Below are positions 1 through 9,226 of a stretch of 31,821 nucleotides of DNA, in pieces. The notes beneath the pieces are model-generated. The model did not search any database, was not told where the DNA came from, and saw only the letters and a program-made list of their open reading frames with translations. Within the stretch, counting starts at the first letter, position 1. The number at the start of each line of letters is the position of its first letter. The stretch is from Chara braunii (taxonomy: Eukaryota > Streptophyta > Charophyceae > Charales > Characeae), in assembly GCA_003427395.1 (NCBI GenBank), contig BFEA01000713.1, forward strand, positions 4,132 to 35,952, read 5' to 3'. The translations under genes were made by a program, and so were the position numbers.

Positions 1-22
1 AGAGAGAGAGAGAGAGAGAGAG
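1..22. repeat. (AG)n microsatellite
   Basis: Pure AG dinucleotide run at the very start of the window; it may extend further left. Confidence 0.9.
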
Positions 23-854
23 GAGAAGGGTAAAGGTGGTCGGCTATGGTGTGGCTATAGAGCAGTGGTCGTAGGGAGATGGCGTTGGGCAGAAGTGTCC
101 AAGAGGGGGGGGAGAGGTATNCTAGTGAGCGAGACGATCCNCCATAGCCGGGAGCTTCTGCTTGCGCTGACGAAGATTCCGCAGACGACCGATNACCCGT
201 ACGACCGCTGTGGAGGTCCGGTTGCGTGAAAGGTCGCCGACCAACGGCNTCGATGTGGGACAGCGCGGCAACTGTGCGCGCACCGGTCCGCCGCGCACGA
301 ATGATGTGNATAACCGCCAAAGACCGCCGGGNGTGGTCCAACGACCGGGTGCCTGGGGCAACNACCGCTGGGAGGAAGGGTCGACGCGCCAGCTACCGGA
401 CAGCAATCACAACTGAAGGTGAACTGGATGGGCGACCGCAAAAAAGCGGGCGACCGGGACCAGGCNACCGCAGGCAAACCAGCGAAAACNCCCGGCGACC
501 AGGTCCACGAAGACAACCCGCGCTCAACGCCCAGCGAATGGACATTGCTGACAGACCGGTCCGCAAACGAAAAACCTATCCAGACAGTCACGGACCGGTC
601 CGAGGGTGTCGCCGTCCAGCAGCACGGAGGAGGTCGGTCGGTTCCCCCCGCAATCGTCGCCCAGCTGGCTCCCCGCCCTCCCCCCAGCGCTCCCCGCCCC
701 CGCGCGGCACCGACGGGAGCGGGGCGATCGGGGGCGCGGAGAATGGGCGGGCGGGCGGGCGCCAAGTGAGGGGCCCGCACTTTTTTTTTTTTGGTTTTTT
801 TAGGGCCCCGCTCATTTTCAGATATGNCCCTCCTGATATTTTCTTTTCCTACTT
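23..854. other. GC-rich stretch without a recognisable gene
   Basis: No convincing gene. Open frames on both strands here are rich in Arg, Pro and Gly and look like products of GC-rich sequence. The hexamer CGACCG and near variants recur between about 180 and 600. A run of 12 T (781-792) followed by another T run lies near the right end, close to the U6-like fragment. It could be the 5' part of the LINE whose ORF1 starts at 1308, but nothing proves that. Confidence 0.5.
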
Positions 855-917
855 TTTCTCGATTTATCCATGTCATCCTTGCGCAGGCGCCGTGCTAATC
901 TTCTCTGTNTGATTCCA
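855..917 (-). pseudogene. U6 snRNA-like fragment, antisense to the LINE
   Basis: Read on the minus strand, this stretch matches the central and 3' parts of U6 spliceosomal RNA. It has the ACAGAGA box followed by AGATTAGCA, then CCTGCGCAAGGATGACA, then ATAAATCGAGAAA, which is the plant-type 3' part. The segment that normally reads AGCATGGCCCC is changed to AGCACGGCGCC, inside the region that pairs with U4. The 5' stem-loop beyond about 917 is not clearly recognisable, and there is no T-run terminator just after the 3' end. No plant U6 promoter (USE plus TATA) is evident upstream. A decayed or retrotransposed copy fits better than a working gene. Confidence 0.6.
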
Positions 918-1307
918 CAGTTTGCCGAGCCGCCCGAAATTGGCGGGTGGGGCTTGGCGGGTCTGCGCTAGGCGCACCGCTCCGAAACAGCGCGGGTAGC
1001 GGTTTTTCACCCCGGTAACTTTCCGCGGTGTAATTCCTGCGCCTGTTCCTCCTCGATCTCTCCGCCATCGCCGACGGATGTCGAGAAGCCATCTCCCCCA
1101 CGCATCATGGGCCCCGCCTCAGCGGGTAGGGCTTCACGGAGGTACCCTCTTAGCCCCGTCTGCAGCCATAGCTCTTAGTATGGGTGCGGCATAACCGCCA
1201 TGTGCCGCAAGCCTGAGTAAAGTATATCCTGATCTCAATTACCGATCGCGTCCGAGTTTCTGCCAGAGAGGTAACTTTTATCGGGTTCGCTCTAGGTCAC
1301 GAGTGAC
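918..1307 (+). other. Presumed LINE 5' leader
   Basis: No coding region. It leads directly into the ORF1 start codon. One local hairpin is visible, GCGGCA (1186-1191) pairing with TGCCGC (1203-1208). Assignment as LINE 5' untranslated region is by position only. Confidence 0.35.
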
Positions 1308-3175
1308 ATGGAAGCCGAGGGGCGAAATGCAGCTCCCCCCCCTCCGAATTTTCGGGATATGGAGGATAGAGTACGCCTCTCTCTAGGGCAATGCTACGAT
1401 GAGGGGGGGGTTCACCTCGCTTCTGATCTAGGAGAGGTAGTAGAGGAGGAGAGAGGTAGAAGATTTAGAGTGGATGAATCCCTGGAGGCCATCAAAGGGA
1501 AGTGGCTCAAAGAACGAACTGTGATTTTCATCTTTCAGGAGGAATCGAGGAATCTAACCAGGGTAGTAAAAGAGGACATGGTGAGAGCTTATGAGGACAG
1601 ATGGTTTGCGCGCCGGCTGTTCAATCCAGAAGTGAGGAGAGGTAGGATTAAATTCGAAGGTCCGAACGTTATCTCCTATGTAGCTAAGGCAGTCAAAGTG
1701 CCCACCTGGCTCGTTCAGAATGGATCATCCAATCTTAATCTCAAGGGGGTCGGCTATCCAGTTACCTTCAAGCCGTGGATGACGAAAGGGGAGCTGAAGG
1801 AGCTACGATTGAAGGATGCTGAGATCAATTTCTGGATTGTCGCACTTCGGGTCCCGCTCGAAGCCATGTACTACCTACCAAGCGCAGCAGAGGGGCTCTT
1901 TGGGGGTGTGAAGCACATGCACACACCAGAGGTAGACAGGAGTCGTCCAAAACTGATGAACATCAAGCTGGACATGGATCCCCNTGCCAGACTTCACGTG
2001 GACGATACACTGACCATCGAATCTCCTAAAGGCGAAGTATGGAAGGTGGAGATCGCTACTCCCTATTAAGACTGGTGTCGAAAATGTCGGTGGTACTTCC
2101 ACACGGAAGATAACTGTCCCAGGAACGCTNTTGATTCAAGATNAAGGAAACAGTGGACTGCTATACCGCGGCCTCGTCAACGGTCGGAAACAGCGCCTGC
2201 ATCTCAAAGAGAAGNAAGTNAAGCAGCAGNGGACATCCCTGCGGGACANTNTGCACCTCAANCGTACCAACCGCAATACANGAGAGACCCAGAGAACCAA
2301 GCATCCTGCTTCTCTCAAGAGATCGGTCGTCTGTCGGCTNCTCCTCCAATCGGCCCTCCGCATCCTGTTCCAGCACTGGTGTTCCAACACCGGCGCNGCA
2401 AGGAGCTCACTCACAAGTCGTTCAATATGCGAACTTTCGTCCGCACTGGGTGGGATTTTCGGCANTGCAGNGGATACCTCCCATTCATGGCGGCTACCAA
2501 GATCTGTCCCATCGGCCAATACCGGTTGATCCTTATTCGATTGATGTGAGTCAGATCCAGGGTAATTCACTGGTGCCACCTTGGACACATCCTGCTCACT
2601 GGCACAAGTGCTATCCTCCCCCTAACCCTCCCCCCCCCCTCCCTCCACCTACTCCCCAGGGTTTTCTACCGTACTCACACAATCCTCATTACGACTCAAT
2701 TCATTCCGATGGTAGAATTCACTACCCGTCAGTCGAGAGACCATTCCAACAATATGGCTACCTAGATTTTCTTCGAGAGAATCAGTGCACGAGGCAGGGA
2801 GAGGAAACGATAGGCTTACATAGACTAGGTTACGACCGGCCGTCGCAAGGACTCAAAATACCAAGGAATGAGCAAGAGCCTCAATGGCACTCGAATCGAG
2901 GAGGTAATGGGGGAGTTCCCAATCCTCGGGGAGTGGCGGATTTCGGCTCGCAGTTTCAAGGAGGGGGACAGGGAGAAACCAGTATCAACGTTTACAGAGA
3001 GGACAGGAGATTGGAAGGTACTCGGGGAGGTGGGGGATCTCAATTCTCTCGATCTTCAAATTCTAAGGTATCAATGGGAAGTAAGTTGCAGGGAGACGAA
3101 TTACTCGCGGTTGGGATCAACCCTCTCTATAAGGAGAGATCAGAGTCTTCCACGAACAGCTCGACCGGTTCCCGT
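1308..3175 (+). pseudogene. LINE (L1-type) ORF1, DUF4283-like plus CCHC knuckle, broken
   Basis: Nucleic-acid-binding ORF1 of a plant L1-type LINE, which would coat the element RNA. The ATG at 1308 has G at -3 and +4. Residues 1-253 (1308-2066) form a DUF4283-like domain: an FKPWM block, then INFWIVALRVPLEAMYYLP, then a basic KLMNIKLDMDP segment. An in-frame TAA lies at 2067-2069. The same frame continues past it straight into a zinc knuckle, C-x2-C-x4-H-x4-C (2076-2117). Reading then moves to another frame between about 2330 and 2410, where Ns cluster. The tail is rich in Pro, then Gly/Ser. The ORF is cut at 3175 by the old LTR, so ORF2 (endonuclease/RT) is not in the window. Stop, frame change and truncation make this a dead copy. 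The family call rests on domain order and motifs. Confidence 0.75.
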
Positions 3176-3899
3176 TGTCGAGCTCGTCGGTCCGGCACCG
3201 CACAAAACGAGGCGGGACCCTCTTGGCTGTGTCACGCAGGAGTCTGTCTGATCCTCGTCGCGAATACATAAGGAGCTTCCGCAAGCCGCTCCGACCTAGT
3301 GCGCCAGCCATACCTCTTGCGAGCCCCTACGACAGGATAAGGCCTACGCGAGGTACGACTTACCTCCACCTTACAGGAGCTGTCACCTCCCTTTGGTGGG
3401 CGTATCCCCGCCGAGCTACCATTCCACAGTACGAAAGTTAATCAGCTGCAATCGCAGAGGTGGACGATGGCGTTTCTTGTTCGCTATAGCATATGGGTTA
3501 CGCATGGTTTTACGCCTCTATCGGACCCGCACGCGAACCGACGTCATGGGGGGCTGAAGTCACAAGCGCGACCCGTCGTCAGTCGACTAGGACGCATCTC
3601 ACGCACCACACGTACACCACTCTAATAACATAAAAATTAAAATACGCACGCACGCGCACATATACAGAACGGCACAGAACAAACAACGCAACAACACTCC
3701 TAGTCCCTTAGTAGTCATCCCATAGCTCTCCGATGCGAAAATCAGATAGGCGTCGCGCTAGAGACTTAGTATAAAACCGCGCGGACGCAGGGCTAGCTCA
3801 TATCGACTAGCAATGCATGCATATGCAAGTAGTCGTAATGATGGCGTACTATGTAGTACCCATACTCATGCAATCCTCATGAACCTCGACGGTCGCATT

Positions 3900-3974
3900 C
3901 GACACTCAAGTGTCGGTTGACACGCGCCTTGAGGGGTTAATCTCTCGACGCTAGACAACCGCCTAGTGCGGTTG
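3900..3974. promoter_or_regulatory. Conserved LTR hairpin pair (older copy)
   Basis: Two perfect stem-loops. CGACACT-CA-AGTGTCG lies at 3900-3915 and CAACCGC-CTAGT-GCGGTTG at 3956-3974. Both stems are kept in the younger LTRs, where the second loop reads CATGT instead of CTAGT. Function unknown. Confidence 0.6.
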
Positions 3975-4616
3975 GGAACCACACCCTCTTCTGCACCCTG
4001 CAGAGAGTGGGTGGTACACATGTTCGTACCTGTGGTGGCAATCGTCTCTTATCGCCCTGGACACCAACTTCATCATCTAGGGCCTGAAGAGAAATCAAGG
4101 GGTTTGACTTTGATGGCTGCCACGGACTCCAACATCCAACTATCAAAATTAATAAGCAAAATCATCCAATAAAATAAATAAACATCCCAACGCTCAAATA
4201 TCAAATTAGGACTCGAGAGAAAATAAAAGAAGGGGAAACATAAACCCATCAGGTATGCAGATCGTGCGACACATGGTTGTCATTCTCACTGTCTCAAAGG
4301 TACGGTTTATATACCAAGCTCNAAAATACTAACCTGCATAAAACACAGACACACACAATAGTCANATTGCCATANACCAATGTGGTCAACTTTACTGTTC
4401 CTTGTAATTCGCACCACGCCTCACACACTCAAGCCCCAACCATAGTCTCAATTTTCATAAAATCTCATAAGTTCTTTATAATGGTCATTAAAAGAAGTCC
4501 GGTTAGAACCCCCAAGGAGACATATCAAATCTCAGGGCTAAGGCAATCAAGTTGAGGTACAGGTGTAAACAAAGTTGTGTCGTGAGCCAACAAGTCGACG
4601 ATCAACCAACCGGTCT

Positions 4617-4631
4617 GTTATCAGTGATAAC
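4617..4631. promoter_or_regulatory. Conserved 15-bp palindrome (older copy)
   Basis: GTTATCA-G-TGATAAC, with perfect 7-bp arms. The core TTATCAGTGATAA is retained in both younger LTRs (8457 and 29951) while flanking bases differ. A protein-binding site is possible; no factor can be named. Confidence 0.45.
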
Positions 4632-4845
4632 AAAAGATGATCCTCATGGGATCAAGCTGAATCTAGTCTAATCCTTGAATCAAATCAATCAAACGAAGAA
4701 CCTGTAACACAAGACACACCAATTCCCAAGGTTCGACAATCAATGTATGGGGAATGAATCTCCATAGCACTTTCTCTCTCAAGATCTCCTAATAACCAAG
4801 TTTAAGTTTACCTCTAAGTCAGTGCTCAAGGAAAGGTAGACTTAT

Positions 4846-5296
4846 GGGATAATTGGTAGAAAAAGTCCACGCCAAAACCTTTTCGGTTTTGGCCGCCCAA
4901 AGTTTGACCGTTTGGTACTACCGGCCCAAACAACTTTCCTCTGGTTGAAAGGCGCCTTCGCGCCGTGGCCACATCTCCCTGGGCCTGTTTTTACCGGTTT
5001 CATAATTTGGCGTTGTTTCTACGCCAGAATCATGAACCGGTAGGGCTCTTCTTTTTCAAAATGGCGTACGTGGGCCTCATTCAATACTTCAGCGTTACCA
5101 CCCCCGACCTCTTTTACATCAAAATGAGTCTGGCGCTGTTATGCGCCAGATTCATGATCCGGTAGGACCCTTAGAGCGACACGTGAGCCTGTAGTACCCC
5201 ACATGCAACTCATTGGGCCGGTAATACCAAAAGGCTAAACTTTGGGCGACCAAAACCGAAAAGGTTTATGCGTGGGCACCTTCTACCGATTATCCC
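4846..5296. mobile_element. Mutator-like MITE with 9-bp target-site duplication
   Basis: A 451-bp non-autonomous DNA transposon inserted in the older LTR. Terminal inverted repeats of about 83 bp lie at 4846-4928 and 5214-5296 and match with few mismatches. The ends read GGGATAATTGGTAGAA on the left and GGGATAATCGGTAGAA on the right (reverse complement). The insertion is flanked by the direct repeat TAGACTTAT at 4837-4845 and 5297-5305. Long TIRs with a 9-bp duplication are typical of the Mutator superfamily, and the terminus resembles maize Mu ends (GAGATAATTG). There is no transposase; the short open frame inside (4965-5165) looks incidental. The interior holds two hairpins, at about 5000-5041 and 5129-5153. 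Neither younger LTR carries it. Confidence 0.85.
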
Positions 5297-5395
5297 TAGA
5301 CTTATAGCGGAATTTTCGCTATACATAGTCGATTGTCAAAAGTTGTCACCTGTCATAATATAATCTAACTCCTTTAAACTAAGAAAACTTCGGCA

Positions 5396-5700
5396 GCGCT
5401 TCCCGTAGGAAAAGTGTCTTTCCATAATTTATATCAGTCTAAATATGAAAACATAAATAATCTTTAACTTTCCAAAGTCAAATTTTGTTTAACTCCCTAG
5501 ATTAGCAAACATTTGGGCAGCAATCCCTTTAAAAAAGAGAACTTTCCATATTTTTACTAAGCCATATATAAAAGTTAGACAAGTTGAACTTTGAAAAGTC
5601 AAATTTTGACTAGCTCCTTGGATTTTGCAGAAATTTCGACAACGCTTGCCGTAGAGAAAATAACTTATCAAAATTTATACAAAGCCAAGTATAATAAAAG
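5396..5700. repeat. About 115-bp degenerate tandem repeat (older LTR)
   Basis: Three diverged units begin near 5396, 5509 and 5631. Each starts with a version of ATTTCGGCAGCGCTTCCCGTAGG and is followed by AAAAGTGTCTTTCC-like sequence. The younger LTRs keep two units at 8717-8845 and about 30207-30340. Confidence 0.65.
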
Positions 5701-5962
5701 ATCCTGGAAAATGCAGAATTTGACCTAAGTAAAAATAAACTTAGCTCAGAAAATGCAGGCATTGAACTAACTCCTATGGATCTAGCACGTGACGAGCAAC
5801 TAAAGTAACTACCTATCAAACTGAAACTCAAACTAAGTAGTGATCTCACCCAGCCACATGCATGTCAAACCACAGAGGTAAGTACTCTCACCAGCCCAAA
5901 GTCAATTTTATCAAACAATAGTTCATAGTCTTTTGTACCCAGCTTACATAAAACATAAAGCT

Positions 5963-6402
5963 AGACCTCTCAAACTTAGGGAACATGTCTGACTCAACCA
6001 TTGAATATACACAAACACAAGGCACAACAACTTTTCTTTTCTCTGGGCATATGCCTAGGCTGCCCTAGTCGCCCTGAACTGTTTAAATATTCAAGTTTTA
6101 TATAATTATCTGCACTTAGTCTTTTGAGGTAGCATATAACTGAACCGATCATCTTTAGCTCAAGATTAAGTCTGCCCCTTCGTACCACAAATTTATTTTT
6201 AGTTAATACTCTCTTCAGTTTATGATAAGCTATAGTCAGACCACCTAAACTTGTAGAACACCGTCTGACTAGCCTGTTCATAGATAGAATAATAGTAAAG
6301 TATAGTCAAGTTATAGTCTTTTGGTTCCAGCATGTGCATGACATTGGACCAAGACCACCCAAACTTATGGAACATGTCTGGTCCTCTGCCTGATTTTTTA
6401 CC
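5963..6402. repeat. Diverged ACTTA hairpins in the older LTR
   Basis: At least three relatives of the 9227-10835 hairpins, with loops at 5974-5978 (ACTTA), 6249-6253 (ACTTG) and 6363-6367 (ACTTA). Inner stems are weak, but outer stems persist: GTCAGAC with GTCTGAC around 6249, and GGACCA with TGGTCC around 6363. The array is cut at 6428 by the younger element. Confidence 0.55.
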
Positions 6403-7101
6403 TTAAAGCCAACAAGTTACAGACGCGCTGTCGAGCGCATCGGTCCCGCACGGGGACCCTCCCGGTCAATCACGCAGGATTACGCAGGACTTATTACGGG
6501 AGCGTTTGCCGCTCCGGCCGAGTGCATCAGCCGTACCTCTCGCGAGTCCCTACGACAGGACAGAGTCACGCGAGGCACCGCTACCTCCACCTGCGAGAGC
6601 TGTCACCTTCCCTTAGGTGGGCGTATCCCTGCCGAGCTACTGAACCACATGCGAAAGCTTTTCGTATGCAATTGCAGAGGTGGCCCAGCCGAGGGCGTTT
6701 CTCGCTCGCTGTAGCATAGGGGGTACGCGCGGTCGAACGCCCTAAAATTGAATCCATACCCGAATCGCCGTATTGGGGGACTGAAATCCCAAACGCACTA
6801 CACACCCACGCGTTACACCACAACACTCGAACTTACTCACCCATAACACCTGGAGCCCCACGCGAAACAAACACCACAAACAACGCCACAACACAACAAC
6901 TCCTAGTCCCTTCAGTATCTAACCCATAACTATATACGGCAAGACTCAGATAGGTACCGCGCGCTGAACTTCCGTATAAGAGGCGCACGAGTGCATGGCC
7001 CCCTCATATCGATCATGCGGGCACATGCAAGCATTTGCGATGATGGGGTACTATGTGGAACTCGTGGCCTCGCGGCCCTTGGTATTCTCGAGGGTCACGT
7101 T

Positions 7102-7213
7102 CGACACTCAAGTGTCGGCTGACAGANGCTTTGAGGGGTAATCTCTCGANGCCAGACAACCGCCATGTGCGGTTGAAGACCACNCCCTNTTCTGCACNCT
7201 GTGCAGAGGGGTN
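7102..7213. promoter_or_regulatory. LTR hairpin cassette, copy 1
   Basis: Three stem-loops in a row: CGACACT-CA-AGTGTCG (7102-7117), CAACCGC-CATGT-GCGGTTG (7157-7175), and a CTGCAC/GTGCAG stem near 7194-7207 flanked by CCCT and AGGGG. The same cassette is in the right LTR from 28596. It lies in the transcribed U5 side if the TATA-like site at 8048 is used on the minus strand. Function unknown. Confidence 0.6.
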
Positions 7214-7737
7214 NAGTAGACAACTTTAGGGNTGTCGTGGTAGCCGAAATCAAGGGGTTTGACTTTGACGANTACCACGGANTACAACGTCNAACCATGA
7301 AAGTTCAAAAGAGAAACCTATTCCAACTCGCACTGGTCTAGTGGCCTCCTAAAATGGAAGGGGTAGGCANGCCCAAACGACGCGCGCGCGGAGGAGGCCC
7401 AAAGTCCTACCCGTAGGCTATCCAATGTCNGGGGTAGTGAGACCCGTACACGGGCTCCCATAGGTCGACTGGGACTGGTCCTTCGCCCATGTGNCGCTTC
7501 NTGTTACCACAAACTCGAGTCTATTGACCGTAGCGCGCTCTTGGTCTTGCCGCCTGACCCATAACTTTTAGTACGAGGAATCGGCGAGTGCTGCGNGCAA
7601 GGACTTAGGATNAGATCGTGCGGACGCANTACCCACACATACCAACTCACCATGCAGCTCTACGTGAGTATCTGCGATGACGGCGCATTACGTGGTGTCC
7701 ATACCCAAGTGGCNTATTCTGAGCCATGGGGTTATTT

Positions 7738-7864
7738 CCGACGCTNAGGCGTTGGCTGAAACGNGCGCTANGGGGAGGTAATCCTCTAGCGGGCGCAAAC
7801 CCGGCNTGAGGGCCTTTCCGTCTTCTGCACTCTGAGGTGTCCCGAGGGGTGCAGAGCAAGACGG
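7738..7864. promoter_or_regulatory. LTR hairpin cassette, copy 2 with compensatory change
   Basis: The diverged duplicate of the 7102 cassette. CCGACGC (7738-7744) pairs with GCGTTGG (7749-7755). The pair A7106-T7113 of copy 1 is G7743-C7750 here, so pairing is kept while sequence changes. Further on, CCGTCTTCTGCAC (7818-7830) pairs with GTGCAG (7849-7854) and AAGACGG (7858-7864), a 13-bp stem with a 3-nt bulge. Confidence 0.55.
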
Positions 7865-8047
7865 CCCCTAGGGAAGGAAGGAATTTGGAGCGGTGGTGAG
7901 TTGTCTGGCGCATCACCACCGACACGCTAGTCCTTGCGCCCGGAACTTTTATCGTTCCATAAACTAAAGTTAGACAAAGATACAGAAAAGATCGGCATGC
8001 GGTCACACAACCGAGTGAGGGCTGTGCGAGCGAGAGCCCAACCACAA

Positions 8048-8057
8048 TATATAAATA
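8048..8057. promoter_or_regulatory. TATA-like site in the 3' LTR
   Basis: TATATAAATA on plus, TATTTATATA on minus, in an otherwise GC-balanced stretch. It is identical at 29542-29551 in the other LTR. Either strand could be read as a TATA box; only minus would serve the element. No start site can be shown. Confidence 0.35.
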
Positions 8058-8456
8058 AGGGGAAATATCCTTAGTCAAGCAAAGAGTTATGTGATAGTAC
8101 ACTCTCACAATAGCTACGTGGCTTGCCCGCATGAACTCGAAACAACCAAAACATCATACTTGATTAATATGCTCCGCACATACCTGTGACCACACACAAG
8201 GATTAAACAACAACACATACACTAAAGGGGTCAACTTTTCAGCCTTCTGCAACTCACACCCTGCCTTGTACACAAGCCCAACCTTTTCCCCACCATTCCA
8301 CAACAAAGATACTCAGCCTTTAAGAAATGGCCATTTATAAAGAATCTGGGTAAAAAACCCAACAAAACAAAGAACCAGCCAGGGCCAAGGCCTTAGGTTG
8401 AGAAGCAGAAAAGGACGAAAGGTTGAGCCGTATACCGACGAATCGGCAACCGACCT

Positions 8457-8471
8457 CTTATCAGTGATAAC
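8457..8471. promoter_or_regulatory. Conserved palindrome (3' LTR copy)
   Basis: CTTATCAGTGATAAC, the counterpart of the 15-bp palindrome at 4617 with the outermost base pair changed. Confidence 0.4.
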
Positions 8472-8716
8472 AGAAGAATAGTCAGGCTGACCAAGTCAGA
8501 CCTTCAATCAATACGCACGGCCTGCACCACAGCACAGGTCAAAGAAATTCCACTACAACGTTTAGCTTAAGTAGGGAGTAATCCTCCTAAGTCACATCCT
8601 AACTCCTCTACTAAGCTCCTACTCAGCTTCTAAGAGGTTCAGTAACACCTCCCCTACTCCGGGTTGAGTTGCTAAGATTGGTCTAACTGAAAATATTCTA
8701 ACTCTCCAAATTTCCC

Positions 8717-8845
8717 AAAATTTCGGCAGCGCTTCCCGTAGAAAAAGTGTCTTTTCATAATTTCTAGAAACCTGAATATGACTAACTCTTTTCAGTTTTG
8801 CAGAAATTTCGGCAGCGCTTCCCATAGGAAAAGTAGGCTGCCAAG
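8717..8845. repeat. Short tandem repeat, CGGCAGCGCTTCCC type (3' LTR)
   Basis: Two units start near 8717 and 8803, both carrying AATTTCGGCAGCGCTTCCC and then AAAAGT. They match the three-unit set of the older LTR and the pair in the right LTR. Confidence 0.6.
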
Positions 8846-9226
8846 ATTTATACAAAGCTGAAAGTCAAAGTGCACAGCAAAACTATACTTGGGGTCAACT
8901 CCTGATCCCTGTTTGACAACTTAGGCTCAATATTGGTCCACATGCCCTCTAAATGAGGCCATGAGCCAACGCTGATCCCAACCCCCAGCAGAGGCCGTCC
9001 TATCTCATCCCAAGCTTCCCTCCCATCATTCATCTTACCTACCTATGACTCCAGCACTCGGCGAGCATCTACAACAACTTCTCTATCAAAAGATGTCCCA
9101 AGTGAGAGCCCACGAGCATGCAAGCGCAAACATCTCTCACAATCCCACATGGTTCTTTTCCAGGCCACATAGTTCGTTCAAAAACCCTCATTATTCCCTT
9201 TTTACCCTTCCTTACATAAGACACAG

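Larger units (their letters stand above)
3176..6428 (-). repeat. Older LTR, truncated by the younger element
   Basis: This segment aligns along its length with the younger LTRs starting at 6429 and 27895, but is clearly diverged. All three begin TGTCGAG. Shared landmarks are a TACCTC/CGAG block near 3310, the hairpin pair at 3900-3974, the GTTATCAGTGATAAC palindrome at 4617, the CGGCAGCGCTTCCCGTAGG repeats from 5396 and the ACTTA hairpins from about 5963. No primer-binding site lies left of 3176, so this is the outer edge of a minus-strand element whose 3' LTR abuts the LINE ORF1. A MITE interrupts it, and it stops abruptly at 6428 where the younger LTR begins. The rest should lie right of the window. 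Confidence 0.8.
6915..7960. repeat. About 638-bp offset tandem duplication inside the LTR
   Basis: The block from the CCCATAACT motif near 6918 through the hairpin cluster recurs from about 7556 at an offset of 637-638 bp, strongly diverged. Both copies contain GACxCTxAxGxGT hairpins, GGCTGA, GGTAATC with CTCT, and a TTCTGCAC stem. The older LTR has only one copy, so the duplication arose in the younger lineage or was lost in the older. The right LTR has the same duplication. Confidence 0.6.

Noticed and set aside
55-912. Overlapping long open frames on both strands at the left end
   Set aside because: GC-rich sequence lacking stop codons; low-complexity Arg/Pro/Gly translations without a domain, many Ns.
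7647-8132. Minus-strand open frame of 161 codons in the LTR, also present at 29141-29602
   Set aside because: It is shared only because the LTRs are copies of each other. There is no recognisable domain, it lies over the hairpin cassette, and the older LTR does not keep it.
8457-8471. Tet operator-like sequence
   Set aside because: It shares the TATCAGTGATA core by chance with a bacterial operator; it lies in LTRs of a eukaryotic element with no vector sequence around.
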